A DNA stretch of 64,000 nucleotides from UBA1672 sp965263215 (GTDB taxonomy: Bacteria > Pseudomonadota > Alphaproteobacteria > Micavibrionales > Micavibrionaceae). The position numbers and the translations under genes were made by a program. The notes under the pieces were generated by a model that saw nothing but the letters and a program-made list of their open reading frames with translations, was not told the DNA's origin and did not search any database. Location of the stretch: positions 2,170,001 to 2,234,000 of the forward strand of contig OZ253663.1 of the NCBI GenBank assembly GCA_965263215.1, in the 5' to 3' direction. How positions within the stretch are numbered: the stretch's first letter is position 1; every line of letters starts with the position of its first letter. Below are positions 32,679 through 41,813 of this stretch, piece by piece.

Positions 32679-33274
32679 CTATGGCCAAATCTCCTAAGGA
32701 AGAACAAAAAAAACCAAAGGTCAAACGCGTGCGCAAAGTCGGTGTGCTGTCAATTTTGTTTTTGGTTCTTCTGACAATTATTATCGTTACGATCACACCT
32801 GTTTACTCAATCGCCTTATATTTTATTCCCGAGCAATATAAGCAGGTGATGTTACAAGGAATTCATCAAACTATTATCCTCGATGAAAGCGGTACAAAAA
32901 AATCAGAGCCGTTCAAATATGTCCCAACCGAACCTTTACAAGTCTTAGGGTATAAATCGGGCGTATGTTTTTCTTTTTTTACTGGTGATACATCCCCGAT
33001 CAATAAAAGGGCATTAAAAAAGGCCGCATTAGAGAAGCCGATCGCAGATATTATTGTTATTGGAAATAATAGATACGAATATAGCCTGAAAACAACCACG
33101 ATTGAGGACGCAACGAATTCGAATGGTCGGGATATATCAAATATATGTCAGATATTTGGCAAAGATTACCCTGTTGTACCTAAAATCATAGATAAAATCT
33201 ATATTCGTCCCCTGGAGCCATTTACTCCCATTAAAGCAATGTGGGCAACGACGCGAGATATTCGCCAGAATTAA
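32675..33274 (+). CDS. Membrane-anchored protein, unknown
   Basis: A 199-residue protein with a Lys-rich cytoplasmic start (KEEQKKPKVKRVRK), one membrane helix (about residues 22-48) and an extracytoplasmic domain with two cysteines (GVCFSFF; NICQIFG) that could form a disulfide. No family recognised. Translation may start at 32675, overlapping the previous stop, or at the ATG two codons later. The stop overlaps that of convergent ctlX by 4 bp. Confidence 0.62.
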   Translation: MTMAKSPKEEQKKPKVKRVRKVGVLSILFLVLLTIIIVTITPVYSIALYFIPEQYKQVMLQGIHQTIILDESGTKKSEPFKYVPTEPLQVLGYKSGVCFSFFTGDTSPINKRALKKAALEKPIADIIVIGNNRYEYSLKTTTIEDATNSNGRDISNICQIFGKDYPVVPKIIDKIYIRPLEPFTPIKAMWATTRDIRQN

Positions 33275-34167
33275 AACAGCTCCATCAGCATGCACCGCGC
33301 GGAACCACCACCATATTTTTCAAGCGTGGACAGGTCAGGACATACTAATGTTTCGTAATGGCTGCTTATGATATCTCGTTGTGCATTGCTCAGAGCACTT
33401 TGTGCGGCCTTGGACATCGTTAGGATGCGCTGATCAAATCGCCCGACAACCTCCAGCGCGTTGCAACAATTCGCCTGTAATTGCTCCATGGTAAAATCAA
33501 CAACCTGATGCGTTTCAGATAGCCTGCCCACAACTTGATCACGTAGAGCCTCATCCGTGATACAAGCAGAGCATATACCCGCCATTTCGCTGCCGATATA
33601 CATTAGAAAATCCGTGTGATAAACGGGAATGCCTGCGTGACTCTTGGTTTCGAACATGATTGTGTCATAGCCCACAAAATCCGCCCATTTTTTCACAAGT
33701 TCCGGCGCGGTGCGTTTGGACAGGCCGGCATAAGCACGCTTATTCACATGATCAGCGACAATGCTGGCTGTGCTTTCAAGGGATAGCCCCTCTTCCTCGT
33801 AACCGCTCCAATCTTCTACCTTGGAATATAAATGTTTCAGGCGATCCATAATGCGCGGGCGACGTTCAAAGCTGCGGTTTTCAGCAAGCATGGGATAAAT
33901 AATCAATTGCCCGTTATCATAAGTCGACGCCCAGTTCGGGAACACCATATCCGGACATTCCTCATGTCCGATCACGGTGGTCACCATAACCCCGCGCTCC
34001 ACGAGCATATCGCGATAGGCCTGAAACTCGGCCTTGGCTTTAGTTAGGATATCTTCCGGTGCTTCTTGATGCTCTCCGGTTTGATAAGCATTAGTTTCCA
34101 ATGTTTGCGGATTGGCATAAAAAACGGCCGGCTCGACCATCAAAAGATGATTGGTGGATTGCTTCAT
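33271..34167 (-). CDS. ctlX: CtlX-family amidinotransferase / citrulline hydrolase-like
   Basis: A 298-residue protein of the guanidino-group-modifying superfamily. Features are CPDMVFPNWAST near residue 70, the His-containing PVYHTDFLMYIG, and the C-terminal catalytic-Cys segment GGGSARCMLMELF (Cys292). This arrangement is that of CtlX, a citrulline hydrolase that yields ornithine, related to arginine deiminase. The precise substrate is inferred from family. AGGGA precedes the ATG. Confidence 0.85.
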   Translation of the reverse strand: MKQSTNHLLMVEPAVFYANPQTLETNAYQTGEHQEAPEDILTKAKAEFQAYRDMLVERGVMVTTVIGHEECPDMVFPNWASTYDNGQLIIYPMLAENRSFERRPRIMDRLKHLYSKVEDWSGYEEEGLSLESTASIVADHVNKRAYAGLSKRTAPELVKKWADFVGYDTIMFETKSHAGIPVYHTDFLMYIGSEMAGICSACITDEALRDQVVGRLSETHQVVDFTMEQLQANCCNALEVVGRFDQRILTMSKAAQSALSNAQRDIISSHYETLVCPDLSTLEKYGGGSARCMLMELF

Positions 34168-34229
34168 ATATGTCCCTGTTGTGATTGCCCAGACCAGATT
34201 AGCCTAGGATAATAATATTAAAAATATCA

Positions 34230-34274
34230 CAACAAATAAAAATGGGCTCACTAATTTTTAAAATTAATGAGCCC
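34230..34274 (-). terminator. Terminator of the gene at 34311
   Basis: A 7-bp GC-rich stem (GGGCTCA / TGAGCCC) extended by A/T pairs, followed on the minus strand by ATTTTTATTTG. It lies 37 bp beyond the stop. Confidence 0.8.
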
Positions 34275-34310
34275 TGCCCCAATTACTGCGTTTTTAGAGT
34301 CTCTTGTGTC

Positions 34311-34616
34311 TCAGGGCAAACGCCGTATCCGTTTCTTATCAATTAAATTGATGGCCTTTTTGGTCATCGGCGCATCAAAACCAGCACGGCGAAGTTTATC
34401 CAATCTGTTTTTCAAATAAGACGCGCCAATGGAATAGCTATCCTCGTCCGTGGCGTAAACATTCATAGGATCTTTATAGAAAACCACACGAAAGCCAGAT
34501 GGATCTTCATCCTGCTCACAGGATTCCAATACAACATCGTCAATATCTTCTTCCCAATTCGCCAAAGCCACAGAAGATCGTATAAAGCGCTCCGACGGAT
34601 GATTATGTGATTGCAT
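34311..34616 (-). CDS. Uncharacterised 101-residue protein
   Basis: A small soluble protein without recognised family; the C-terminus is basic (LIDKKRIRRLP), the centre acidic (WEEDIDDVVLESCEQDED). The ATG at 34616 has GGGAGGTAG upstream and is preferred over a longer frame. It has its own terminator, indicating an independent transcript. Confidence 0.65.
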   Translation of the reverse strand: MQSHNHPSERFIRSSVALANWEEDIDDVVLESCEQDEDPSGFRVVFYKDPMNVYATDEDSYSIGASYLKNRLDKLRRAGFDAPMTKKAINLIDKKRIRRLP

Positions 34617-34780
34617 CACACTACCTCCCACGAAAAATATTTGTCTAAGTGAAAATATTGTATCAGAAATCAACTAAAACGGGAAACATTAAGCAATTGA
34701 TATTATTAGATAAAACTTAAATATAGGCCTAAAGTGCATATATATTTACATATCATACATCAGGCGTGCATTTATAGCCC

Positions 34781-35749
34781 CTAAGGATGATGAACATTTT
34801 TTTGAAAATCTTGATAGGATTTGGCAATGCAGGCGTGTAAATACGCCAAATAACCGCCTTTCGATTCGTTTAACGGCAATGGCGACCACCCTAATTCACG
34901 CAGGCGCGTATTATCCAAAAGCTTTCTCGGCGTACCATCAGGCTTGCTATCATCAAAGATAACACGGCCTTCAAAGCCCACTACATCACACACAATCTGC
35001 GCAAGCTCTTTAATTGTGATCTCATGCCCTGCCCCGATATTGATATGCGGAGTATCGCTATAATTTTGGAGCAAGAAGACAAGCCCATCGGCCAGATCAT
35101 CAACATAAAGAAACTCGCGCAAAGGCGCGCCTGTTCCCCAAAGTGTTAATTCTTGCGCGCCTTCTGTTTTTGCCTGATGTGCCTTCATGATCATCGCGGG
35201 GATAACATGAGAATTATGTTCATCGTAAGTATCGCCCGCGCCAAACAAGTTGCAGGGCATCGCGGAAATGAAATCACAGCCATGTTGCGCGCGGTAATAT
35301 TGCGCCATTTTCAACCCACCGATTTTCGCGAGCGCATAGGCCTCGTTCGTTGGCTCTAGGCTACTCGATAGCATCATCTCTTCAGTAATTGGCTGCTTGG
35401 CTTCGCGCGGATAAATACAGGACGACCCAAGGAACAGAAGCTTCTCTACTCCCGCCGCATACGCACTATGCGTGATGTTCGCGGCAATCATCATATTGTC
35501 ATAGAAAAAATCCGCAGGGTTTTCTGCATTGGCCATTATGCCACCAACACGCGCAGCCGCGATAATGACCGCATCAGGTTTATGAACATGCATCCAATCA
35601 TTGACCATTTTTTGATTACGGCAATCCAATGCGGCGCGTTCGGTTTTTAAAACCTCGCATCCTTCGCCCTCCAAACGGCGACATAAGGCCTGCCCAACCA
35701 TACCGTTATGGCCTGCGACCCAAATCTTTTTATCTTGCAGGGAAAACAT
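34781..35749 (-). CDS. fcl: GDP-L-fucose synthase
   Basis: Converts GDP-4-keto-6-deoxymannose to GDP-L-fucose by epimerisation and NADPH reduction. The 322-residue product has the nucleotide motif VAGHNGMVGQAL, the SSCIYP segment with catalytic Ser and Cys, and the YALAK Tyr/Lys pair. The ATG at 35749, five bases after the gmd stop, gives the usual family N-terminus; a longer start at 35773 overlaps gmd. It forms a two-gene unit with gmd for making fucose for surface glycans. Confidence 0.95.
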   Translation of the reverse strand: MFSLQDKKIWVAGHNGMVGQALCRRLEGEGCEVLKTERAALDCRNQKMVNDWMHVHKPDAVIIAAARVGGIMANAENPADFFYDNMMIAANITHSAYAAGVEKLLFLGSSCIYPREAKQPITEEMMLSSSLEPTNEAYALAKIGGLKMAQYYRAQHGCDFISAMPCNLFGAGDTYDEHNSHVIPAMIMKAHQAKTEGAQELTLWGTGAPLREFLYVDDLADGLVFLLQNYSDTPHINIGAGHEITIKELAQIVCDVVGFEGRVIFDDSKPDGTPRKLLDNTRLRELGWSPLPLNESKGGYLAYLHACIAKSYQDFQKNVHHP

Positions 35750-35754
35750 ATTTT

Positions 35755-36837
35755 CTATGCCGTTTGCGACCATGAACCGATATTTTGCGCCGATTGCACA
35801 TACAGCACTTCACGATCTGTGTTGATCATTTCACTGATAAGATCATCAAAATAGATATTTGGTTTCCACCCCAGAAGCTCTTGTGCTTTGGTAGCATCAC
35901 CGAGGAGATAGTTAACCTCTTTCGGACGGAACAGCGCAGGATCAACTTTCACTAAAACTTTGCCTGTCTTTTTATCAACACCCACTTCGTCGATGCCCTT
36001 GCCCTGCCATTCAATGGTTTTACCAATATGCCCAAAAGCTCGAGTGGCAAATTCACGCACTGTCTTAGCTTCTCCCGTGGCGAGCACATAATCATCGGGC
36101 GTGTCTTGCTGCATCATACGCCACATCCCATCGATATAATCACGAGCATGTCCCCAATCGCGCACGGAATCGAGGTTACCGAGTGTGAGCGGCTCTTTAC
36201 GCCCTGCTTCAATCTCCACAACGGCTTTCGTGATTTTACGGGTGACAAAATCTTCGCCGCGTGACGGGCTTTCATGATTGAACAAAATGCCATTGGACAC
36301 ATGCATTCCGTATGAATCGCGATAGGTGCGCGCGAGCCAATACGCCGCGAGCTTTGCTATGCCGTAAGGGCTGCATGGGTGCATGGGCGTGTCTTCATTT
36401 TGCGGCGCAGTCGCGCTGCCGAACATTTCGGATGATGATGCCTGATAAATACGCACATGCTGTTCCATATCTAAAAGACGGACAGCCTCTAACACCGCGA
36501 GCGTGCCCTTGGTGTTAATATCCAGTGTAGAGCCAGGCGTATCGAAACTAACCGCCACTTGAGACAACGCTGCCAGATTATAAATTTCATAGGGTTTTAC
36601 TTGTTTAATAAGGCTCGTGACATATTGCGCATCGGTGAGATCACCCTTATGCAATTCAATCTTGTCATCCATCAAGCCGAGTGCATCAAGGCGCCCAAAG
36701 CCATCTGCGGGGTCTGCATAGCTGTCCCAGCGCATCAGGCCATGCACGACATATCCCTTGGCGAGTAAATATTCCGCCAAGTAAGAGCCATCCTGCCCCG
36801 CTATACCTGTAATTAATGCTGTTTTATTGTTGGCCAT
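35755..36837 (-). CDS. gmd: GDP-mannose 4,6-dehydratase
   Basis: Dehydrates GDP-D-mannose to GDP-4-keto-6-deoxymannose. The 360-residue SDR enzyme has GIAGQDGSYLAEYLL at the N-terminus, the SSSEMFG segment with catalytic Thr/Ser and Glu, YGIAK with the active Tyr/Lys, and the RDWGHARDYIDGMW motif near residue 210. It is followed directly by fcl, the standard order. Confidence 0.96.
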   Translation of the reverse strand: MANNKTALITGIAGQDGSYLAEYLLAKGYVVHGLMRWDSYADPADGFGRLDALGLMDDKIELHKGDLTDAQYVTSLIKQVKPYEIYNLAALSQVAVSFDTPGSTLDINTKGTLAVLEAVRLLDMEQHVRIYQASSSEMFGSATAPQNEDTPMHPCSPYGIAKLAAYWLARTYRDSYGMHVSNGILFNHESPSRGEDFVTRKITKAVVEIEAGRKEPLTLGNLDSVRDWGHARDYIDGMWRMMQQDTPDDYVLATGEAKTVREFATRAFGHIGKTIEWQGKGIDEVGVDKKTGKVLVKVDPALFRPKEVNYLLGDATKAQELLGWKPNIYFDDLISEMINTDREVLYVQSAQNIGSWSQTA

Positions 36838-36945
36838 CTCTCGCCCTTCATCACACTGTTGATAAGTGTGCCTGATTTTACGTTAAACGAAAAGGGCTTT
36901 TTTATATGTATTTAAATCACTTATGAGGAATTATTGAATTTAAAC

Positions 36946-37944
36946 TTATTCCGCAGCATGCAAATGCGCTGCTTTATCCTCAGAAATACCCACAGAACTC
37001 TTTTGCTCTTGGGTGATTTCTTCACGTCTTTTTGTGCTCAAAAACGGCCACATAATTTGCTGCGTGAATTTGACGGGCATATGCTCGGAAATACCTATAT
37101 TTGTTGGCGGACGCCGATCTTCATGAAAGAAGGTTCGGAAAATATGATCCCAAATCATAATATTTTCGCCATAATTAGTGTTGCCTTCCCGCAGGACTTT
37201 GCTGTGGTGCCAACGGTGAATTTCCGGCGTGTTGAATATCCATGACAAAATACCAAACCGCATTTCCACGTTGCAATGAGTGAGCATCCCGATAAACGCC
37301 GTCACAGCGCCGAGCCACATGACAATCTCCATGGAGGCTCCAAGCGCGAGCAGAGGCAATATCCCCAAAACAATGCTGTAGAGACTATCCATGAAATGGA
37401 AACGCCCTGTGTTCACAATCCAGAGTTTTTTGACGCTGTGATGAACGGCGTGGAAGCGCCAGAGGAAAGAAAACTCATGCGCGGTGCGGTGCGCCCAATA
37501 GAGCATAAATTCAGACACGACGACGGCGAGCATCACTTGCGCGGCGATTGACCAGTCTGATGGCCATATCTGCACGCCGAGCAATCCGGACTCCCCGCCT
37601 GTCAGCATATTCGCGCCGATATAAGTATTCACCGCCAATAAAACCTGCGACGTACCCTTACTGGTGAGGGTATGCGCAATGTTCGCCCATGTCTGTCCGT
37701 CTGGCTTATGCCAATCACGTTCGTGCGGCATCCAACGCTCTAGCCACAATAAGCTTATAATCAAAAACAGGTAAGACAGGTTAAAACATAAATACGGCAT
37801 ATAGGCCGGATCTTTGATAGAGAAACCATACGCCGTAACACCCATACAAGAGGCAAATAAGAACGGCCAAAGCACCCACGACAGTGCATATTGCAGCCCC
37901 GTACTCTCGCCCGTTCCGGTATTGGTTTTGCTGCGTGAAATCAT
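36946..37944 (-). CDS. Sterol desaturase / fatty-acid hydroxylase family membrane protein
   Basis: A 332-residue membrane protein with several hydrophobic segments and the di-iron histidine clusters of the family: HRTAHE, HAVHHS (about residue 170) and HRWHHS (about residue 245). Members hydroxylate or desaturate lipids, including hopanoids, carotenoids and ether lipids. The substrate cannot be told from sequence. It overlaps the upstream secreted-protein gene by 4 bp. Confidence 0.88.
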   Translation of the reverse strand: MISRSKTNTGTGESTGLQYALSWVLWPFLFASCMGVTAYGFSIKDPAYMPYLCFNLSYLFLIISLLWLERWMPHERDWHKPDGQTWANIAHTLTSKGTSQVLLAVNTYIGANMLTGGESGLLGVQIWPSDWSIAAQVMLAVVVSEFMLYWAHRTAHEFSFLWRFHAVHHSVKKLWIVNTGRFHFMDSLYSIVLGILPLLALGASMEIVMWLGAVTAFIGMLTHCNVEMRFGILSWIFNTPEIHRWHHSKVLREGNTNYGENIMIWDHIFRTFFHEDRRPPTNIGISEHMPVKFTQQIMWPFLSTKRREEITQEQKSSVGISEDKAAHLHAAE

Positions 37945-38420
37945 AAGTCTTCCATCTGTATATTGGGGTCAGGAAAATTTGTTTTACTTCTGGGCGGTAA
38001 TAAATCCTCAAGATTAGGTATATTATCCGGCGGCAGCGTCGCAGGATCAACCCCATTGAGCAAATAAGATACATCCTTCAACTTACGCATAACATCTATG
38101 CGCTTCATCATAAAATCCAAGCTTTTGCACCCCTCGTCCGCCCCTTCAATTACCTTTTGCGCTGTTGCTACATTCTGCTGCTTGATGGCGGTCAGATGGC
38201 TCTTTTGCGTATCCGTAATACCTCTCTTATTCTCAAACTTCTGAATAAAATCATCCGCGAGCGTACTATTCTTATCACAATGCGCATTATAAACATCTGC
38301 TTGCGCGGAATGCTCTATGGCTTGTTTCATCAATTCAAACTCATCGGCATTGGGCTTGGCCTGCGCCGCAATCGGCAAAAACAAAGCAAACACGCATAAT
38401 AAGGTACATATTTTTTTCAT
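37941..38420 (-). CDS. Secreted protein of unknown function
   Basis: A 159-residue protein with a clear signal peptide (cleavage after AQA, about residue 21) and a helical mature part with two cysteines (NAHCDKNS; DEGCKSL). The C-terminus is Pro-rich. No family recognised. The stop overlaps the desaturase start (ATGA), suggesting shared expression and possibly function. Confidence 0.68.
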   Translation of the reverse strand: MKKICTLLCVFALFLPIAAQAKPNADEFELMKQAIEHSAQADVYNAHCDKNSTLADDFIQKFENKRGITDTQKSHLTAIKQQNVATAQKVIEGADEGCKSLDFMMKRIDVMRKLKDVSYLLNGVDPATLPPDNIPNLEDLLPPRSKTNFPDPNIQMEDL

Positions 38421-38471
38421 GATCTCATAATATCCAGTTCCAACAGATTTGAAAAGTACGAGATATTTTTT

Positions 38472-39458
38472 CTACCCCTGTGCGGCGCGTTTCAGGCGGT
38501 CATTAATCGCCACCCCCACACCTTTATCGGGGATATTCATCACGGCGATCGCTTTATGCTCTGGCTTGTCCAGATCACGCATCATGGCAAATAAATTCGC
38601 CGCCGCCTCGTATAGATCACCATCTTTACTGAGGTGGCGCACCTGATCATCGGGTAAATCACTGGCCGACCCTGCACCTTTAATGCCCATAAACTTAATT
38701 GATCCAAATGATAGGAGTGCTTCGCCCTCCTCCAGATCAACCGCGTTCAAACGAACGGGAATAGACGGCGCGTAATGTTTTAATAATTGCCCCGGTGATT
38801 TCACGTCTTTTCCATCACCAACATGATAAGCCACCGCGCCACCAAGCACCTCTGATAAATCCTCTGCCGTGATGCCACCCGGACGCAGGATATAAGGCGC
38901 ATCACCCGTACAATCAATAACGGTGGATTCCAGCCCCACGGCGCATGCACCATCTGCCAATATTAAATCAACGGAATCACCAAGGCTTTGCACCACATGG
39001 GCGGGTGTGGTCGGGCTGAGGCTGCCTGATTTGTTTGCACTCGGCGCGGCAATGGGAAAGCCACATGCCTGAATTAATGCTCTTGCCGTTTTATGCGATG
39101 GAACACGCACCGCCACCGTCGGCAAGCCCGCACTGACCAAATCAGACAGACCGCTATGCTCTTTTCCTTTTAAAATCATCGTCAAGGGGCCAGGCCAAAA
39201 ACGCTCCGCCAGAGCCATATCCTGCGCGCTCATTTCCGCGATATTCGATACGGCATCAATGTCATTCACATGCACAATTAAAGGATTAAATTGCGGGCGG
39301 CCCTTGGCCTCGAATATTTTCGCCACCGCCTGCCCGTCCCGTGCATTCGCCGCCAAGCCATAGACCGTTTCGGTCGGCATACCAACCAAGCCACCGTCTT
39401 TCAAAACCGACGCGGCGTCTTCAATGGATTTAGCATGTGCTGATACTATGCGTGTCAT
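38472..39458 (-). CDS. Threonylcarbamoyl-AMP synthase (Sua5 type)
   Basis: Makes threonylcarbamoyl-adenylate from threonine, bicarbonate and ATP for t6A37 tRNA modification. The product has the YrdC core (GGLVGMPTETVYGLAANA, KGRPQFNPLIVHV, RVPSHKTARALI and APSANKSGSLSPT) followed by the extra C-terminal Sua5 domain (from about residue 225), which distinguishes it from the shorter TsaC. Start at 39458 or at an ATG six bases upstream. Confidence 0.93.
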   Translation of the reverse strand: MTRIVSAHAKSIEDAASVLKDGGLVGMPTETVYGLAANARDGQAVAKIFEAKGRPQFNPLIVHVNDIDAVSNIAEMSAQDMALAERFWPGPLTMILKGKEHSGLSDLVSAGLPTVAVRVPSHKTARALIQACGFPIAAPSANKSGSLSPTTPAHVVQSLGDSVDLILADGACAVGLESTVIDCTGDAPYILRPGGITAEDLSEVLGGAVAYHVGDGKDVKSPGQLLKHYAPSIPVRLNAVDLEEGEALLSFGSIKFMGIKGAGSASDLPDDQVRHLSKDGDLYEAAANLFAMMRDLDKPEHKAIAVMNIPDKGVGVAINDRLKRAAQG

Positions 39459-39505
39459 AACCATGACAGAATGCACTTAAGTTTTATAAAATCAAGCAAT
39501 AAGCG

Positions 39506-39901
39506 TTAGGCGATGTCTACCGTCTCAGCCGCTATGCCATTTTCTGCCTTATATTTGTCGGCAAAAATGCGCTCATATCCGGTTGGAACAAGTCCGTCTT
39601 TCATACGTCCTATCGTGTTTTCAATAATGCTATGTGCACCTGTTGCAGGCGGGGCACTATCATTTTTTTCACCATAGCCATGATCTTCCAACTGTGTGAT
39701 CACTTCTTCGAAACGTAAATCAACACTTTCTGGGTCAGATATTCTGGAGGTTAGAACCGCAAAATCAGCAACCCAGTCCAAGGTCGCAACAGGGTCGTTT
39801 TGATCCAGAACATCGGCAAGAAAATCAACATGCGCATCAACGCCTTCTTGAGCACTTTCAGGGTTTAGGGCTGCTTGAAAAAAATTTGGTGTCGTATTCA
39901 T
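39506..39901 (-). CDS. Uncharacterised 131-residue acidic protein
   Basis: A small acidic, helical protein (QEGVDAHVDFLADVLDQNDP; LRFEEVITQLEDHGY). No family recognised. The ATG at 39901 with GGAG upstream is preferred over a longer frame. It is 48 bp before sua5 on the same strand. Confidence 0.65.
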   Translation of the reverse strand: MNTTPNFFQAALNPESAQEGVDAHVDFLADVLDQNDPVATLDWVADFAVLTSRISDPESVDLRFEEVITQLEDHGYGEKNDSAPPATGAHSIIENTIGRMKDGLVPTGYERIFADKYKAENGIAAETVDIA

Positions 39902-39984
39902 GCTGTTTTCTCCGTTCACTACATGGGCAGGCAGAGGATTACATATTATATGGAAAAATAGCAAACTATTTTTGGTGACGACGC

Positions 39985-40596
39985 CTACATATCCAGACCG
40001 TCCGGACGGTGCTCTAAAGCCCCCTGTTTCAGCGCATAATACTCGCGGTACAAAATCATAAGATCTTCGGCATCCTCCCCCGCGCGGTGCGGTGCTTCTC
40101 GTGCCAACCCGGTATTATCATAGGCGAGATACATATCAGGATCATCCAGATTCATATAATCGTATAAAAATTGTAAATCGAATGTCCGCTCCACCCCTGC
40201 CGCTTCGTACAAACGATCAAGCCAGAATGTATCCGCCTTCGCATCTGGGCTGTCGCACATCACGGTCTTGCCTGTAAGTTGCTCATTCAACCATTGCGCA
40301 ATAACCTTCACATCCTGCCCGTTTTCAATTAACTCACGGCGCGATATACCATGAATACGCCCTTTATCAGGGTTGCCCGGCTCTCCGTTCCAATTTGTCC
40401 AATCAGGTTGCGGTTTGATCAGGCGGGCTTCTTTATATCCGCTGGCATCTGCAATACCAACTTCCACGGGATAACTTAATCCCGTCTCATGTTGGCCGCC
40501 CATTGCCCCCTTTAAAGATGAGGCCTCTAAATCCATCATCACAACATCTTCGGGGTGCGGCAGTTCTATTTCATAATGTGCGGTGTCTTTTGCCAT
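39985..40596 (-). CDS. DEDDh 3'-5' exonuclease (DnaQ / RNase T superfamily)
   Basis: A 203-residue protein with the exonuclease motifs in order: MDLEASSL (ExoI-type Asp and Glu), a GRIHGISRREL segment, CDSPDAKADTFWLDRL (ExoII Asp) and HRAGEDAED (ExoIII His and Asp). It would remove 3' nucleotides from DNA or RNA. The specific substrate is unknown; it is not fused to a polymerase or helicase. Confidence 0.82.
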   Translation of the reverse strand: MAKDTAHYEIELPHPEDVVMMDLEASSLKGAMGGQHETGLSYPVEVGIADASGYKEARLIKPQPDWTNWNGEPGNPDKGRIHGISRRELIENGQDVKVIAQWLNEQLTGKTVMCDSPDAKADTFWLDRLYEAAGVERTFDLQFLYDYMNLDDPDMYLAYDNTGLAREAPHRAGEDAEDLMILYREYYALKQGALEHRPDGLDM

Positions 40597-40658
40597 TGGA
40601 AAACACTACGGATGAACGGCATTACTGTCAAAAGATTAGCATGTTGGAGCGCAGCAAA

Positions 40659-41813
40659 TTAAACGTTTACCTCTGCATCATGAATGTCACGAACATCTTG
40701 CAGCTTTGCCTTATGTCTATCAATCTGAAGGATTGCCCATATCGGAATCCAGAAAACGACCCACTCTGCCCCTACAGATGTATAAAACCCGCCAAAATCC
40801 ACAAGACCAAACACACTTCCAAATATCAAGGCTGATAACAATGTGTAATCCTCACTCTGTTTAGCAATCGTGAAAGCTTTATACAACGCAAAACCAAGTA
40901 ACGATAAAAAGACGGACAGCCCGAGTAATCCCGTATCATTTAAAACAGAAAGATAAATGTTGTGCGTATGGTTATAAGTTTCCCCCTGAGAGGCAACCTC
41001 ATATGTTAAATTATTCGCGATACCGAAACCAACCCATGGGGACTCTAAGAAGTATGCAATCGCACTGCTCCATATTTCAACGCGTCCAGTCGTTCCTCGT
41101 TCTATCATGTATACAAATATGTCAGGGAACAATAAGATCAATAATCCCCCTATACCCGCACAAGAAAGCATGTAAACTTTATCAAACTTCCCTCTACATA
41201 TACTAACGATAACCACAGTAGCGATCAGGGCAACAATAGCGCCTCGTGATAAAGTTAAGAAAACAACGGATAAAATAATCGCAAGACACACCCATTTATA
41301 TTTAAAATCCTTATGGTAAATTATGATCAAAGCAGCAACGCTGTATAGAACGCCTGCAATATTCTCATTCACACCACGCCCATATGCCTTCAACCGCCAG
41401 ACGCTGGAACTACCTGACACATATTGCCCCCAAATATCAGGTAAATTAACAACAATTAAAACCCCACCTGTAACAACGGCAGCAATGACATAAAGCCGCA
41501 ACTGACGCTCATATGCGCTAATCGAGATTAATAAAGATAACAAGATAAAGGGGGCCACTTTGATACCGCGCCAATATTCATCTAAATCCTCATTAACAGA
41601 CCACATAACAGACAAACAATTTATGCCTATATAAGCGATCACAAGATGAAAAAGCCTGTTCTCTTTCAAACCTTTTGTATCCAGACCATTAATAACGCCA
41701 AGCAACAAGAATACATAAAAAATAATTCTATGAGCACTTGTTTCAGCAATAAAAAAGCCGGCAACAAGAAAACAAACAGAAACTTCCAAAGCAATTTTTA
41801 ATTTATCGGCCAC
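40659..41813 (-). CDS. O-antigen ligase / polymerase family membrane protein (Wzy_C)
   Basis: A 384-residue protein with about ten to twelve hydrophobic segments and, near residue 250-280, the periplasmic-loop context of the Wzy_C domain (ESPWVGFGIANNLTYEV with an NHTHNIYLSVLNDTG segment). Such proteins polymerise or ligate polysaccharides in the periplasm. The GTG start at 41813 follows GGATG and overlaps the glycosyltransferase gene by 16 bp, so the two are coupled. Confidence 0.88.
   Translation of the reverse strand: MADKLKIALEVSVCFLVAGFFIAETSAHRIIFYVFLLLGVINGLDTKGLKENRLFHLVIAYIGINCLSVMWSVNEDLDEYWRGIKVAPFILLSLLISISAYERQLRLYVIAAVVTGGVLIVVNLPDIWGQYVSGSSSVWRLKAYGRGVNENIAGVLYSVAALIIIYHKDFKYKWVCLAIILSVVFLTLSRGAIVALIATVVIVSICRGKFDKVYMLSCAGIGGLLILLFPDIFVYMIERGTTGRVEIWSSAIAYFLESPWVGFGIANNLTYEVASQGETYNHTHNIYLSVLNDTGLLGLSVFLSLLGFALYKAFTIAKQSEDYTLLSALIFGSVFGLVDFGGFYTSVGAEWVVFWIPIWAILQIDRHKAKLQDVRDIHDAEVNV

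Noticed and set aside
36843..36900. A possible terminator upstream of gmd (GCCCTT / AAGGGC followed by T-run)
   Set aside because: The loop is over 40 bases and no plus-strand gene precedes it.
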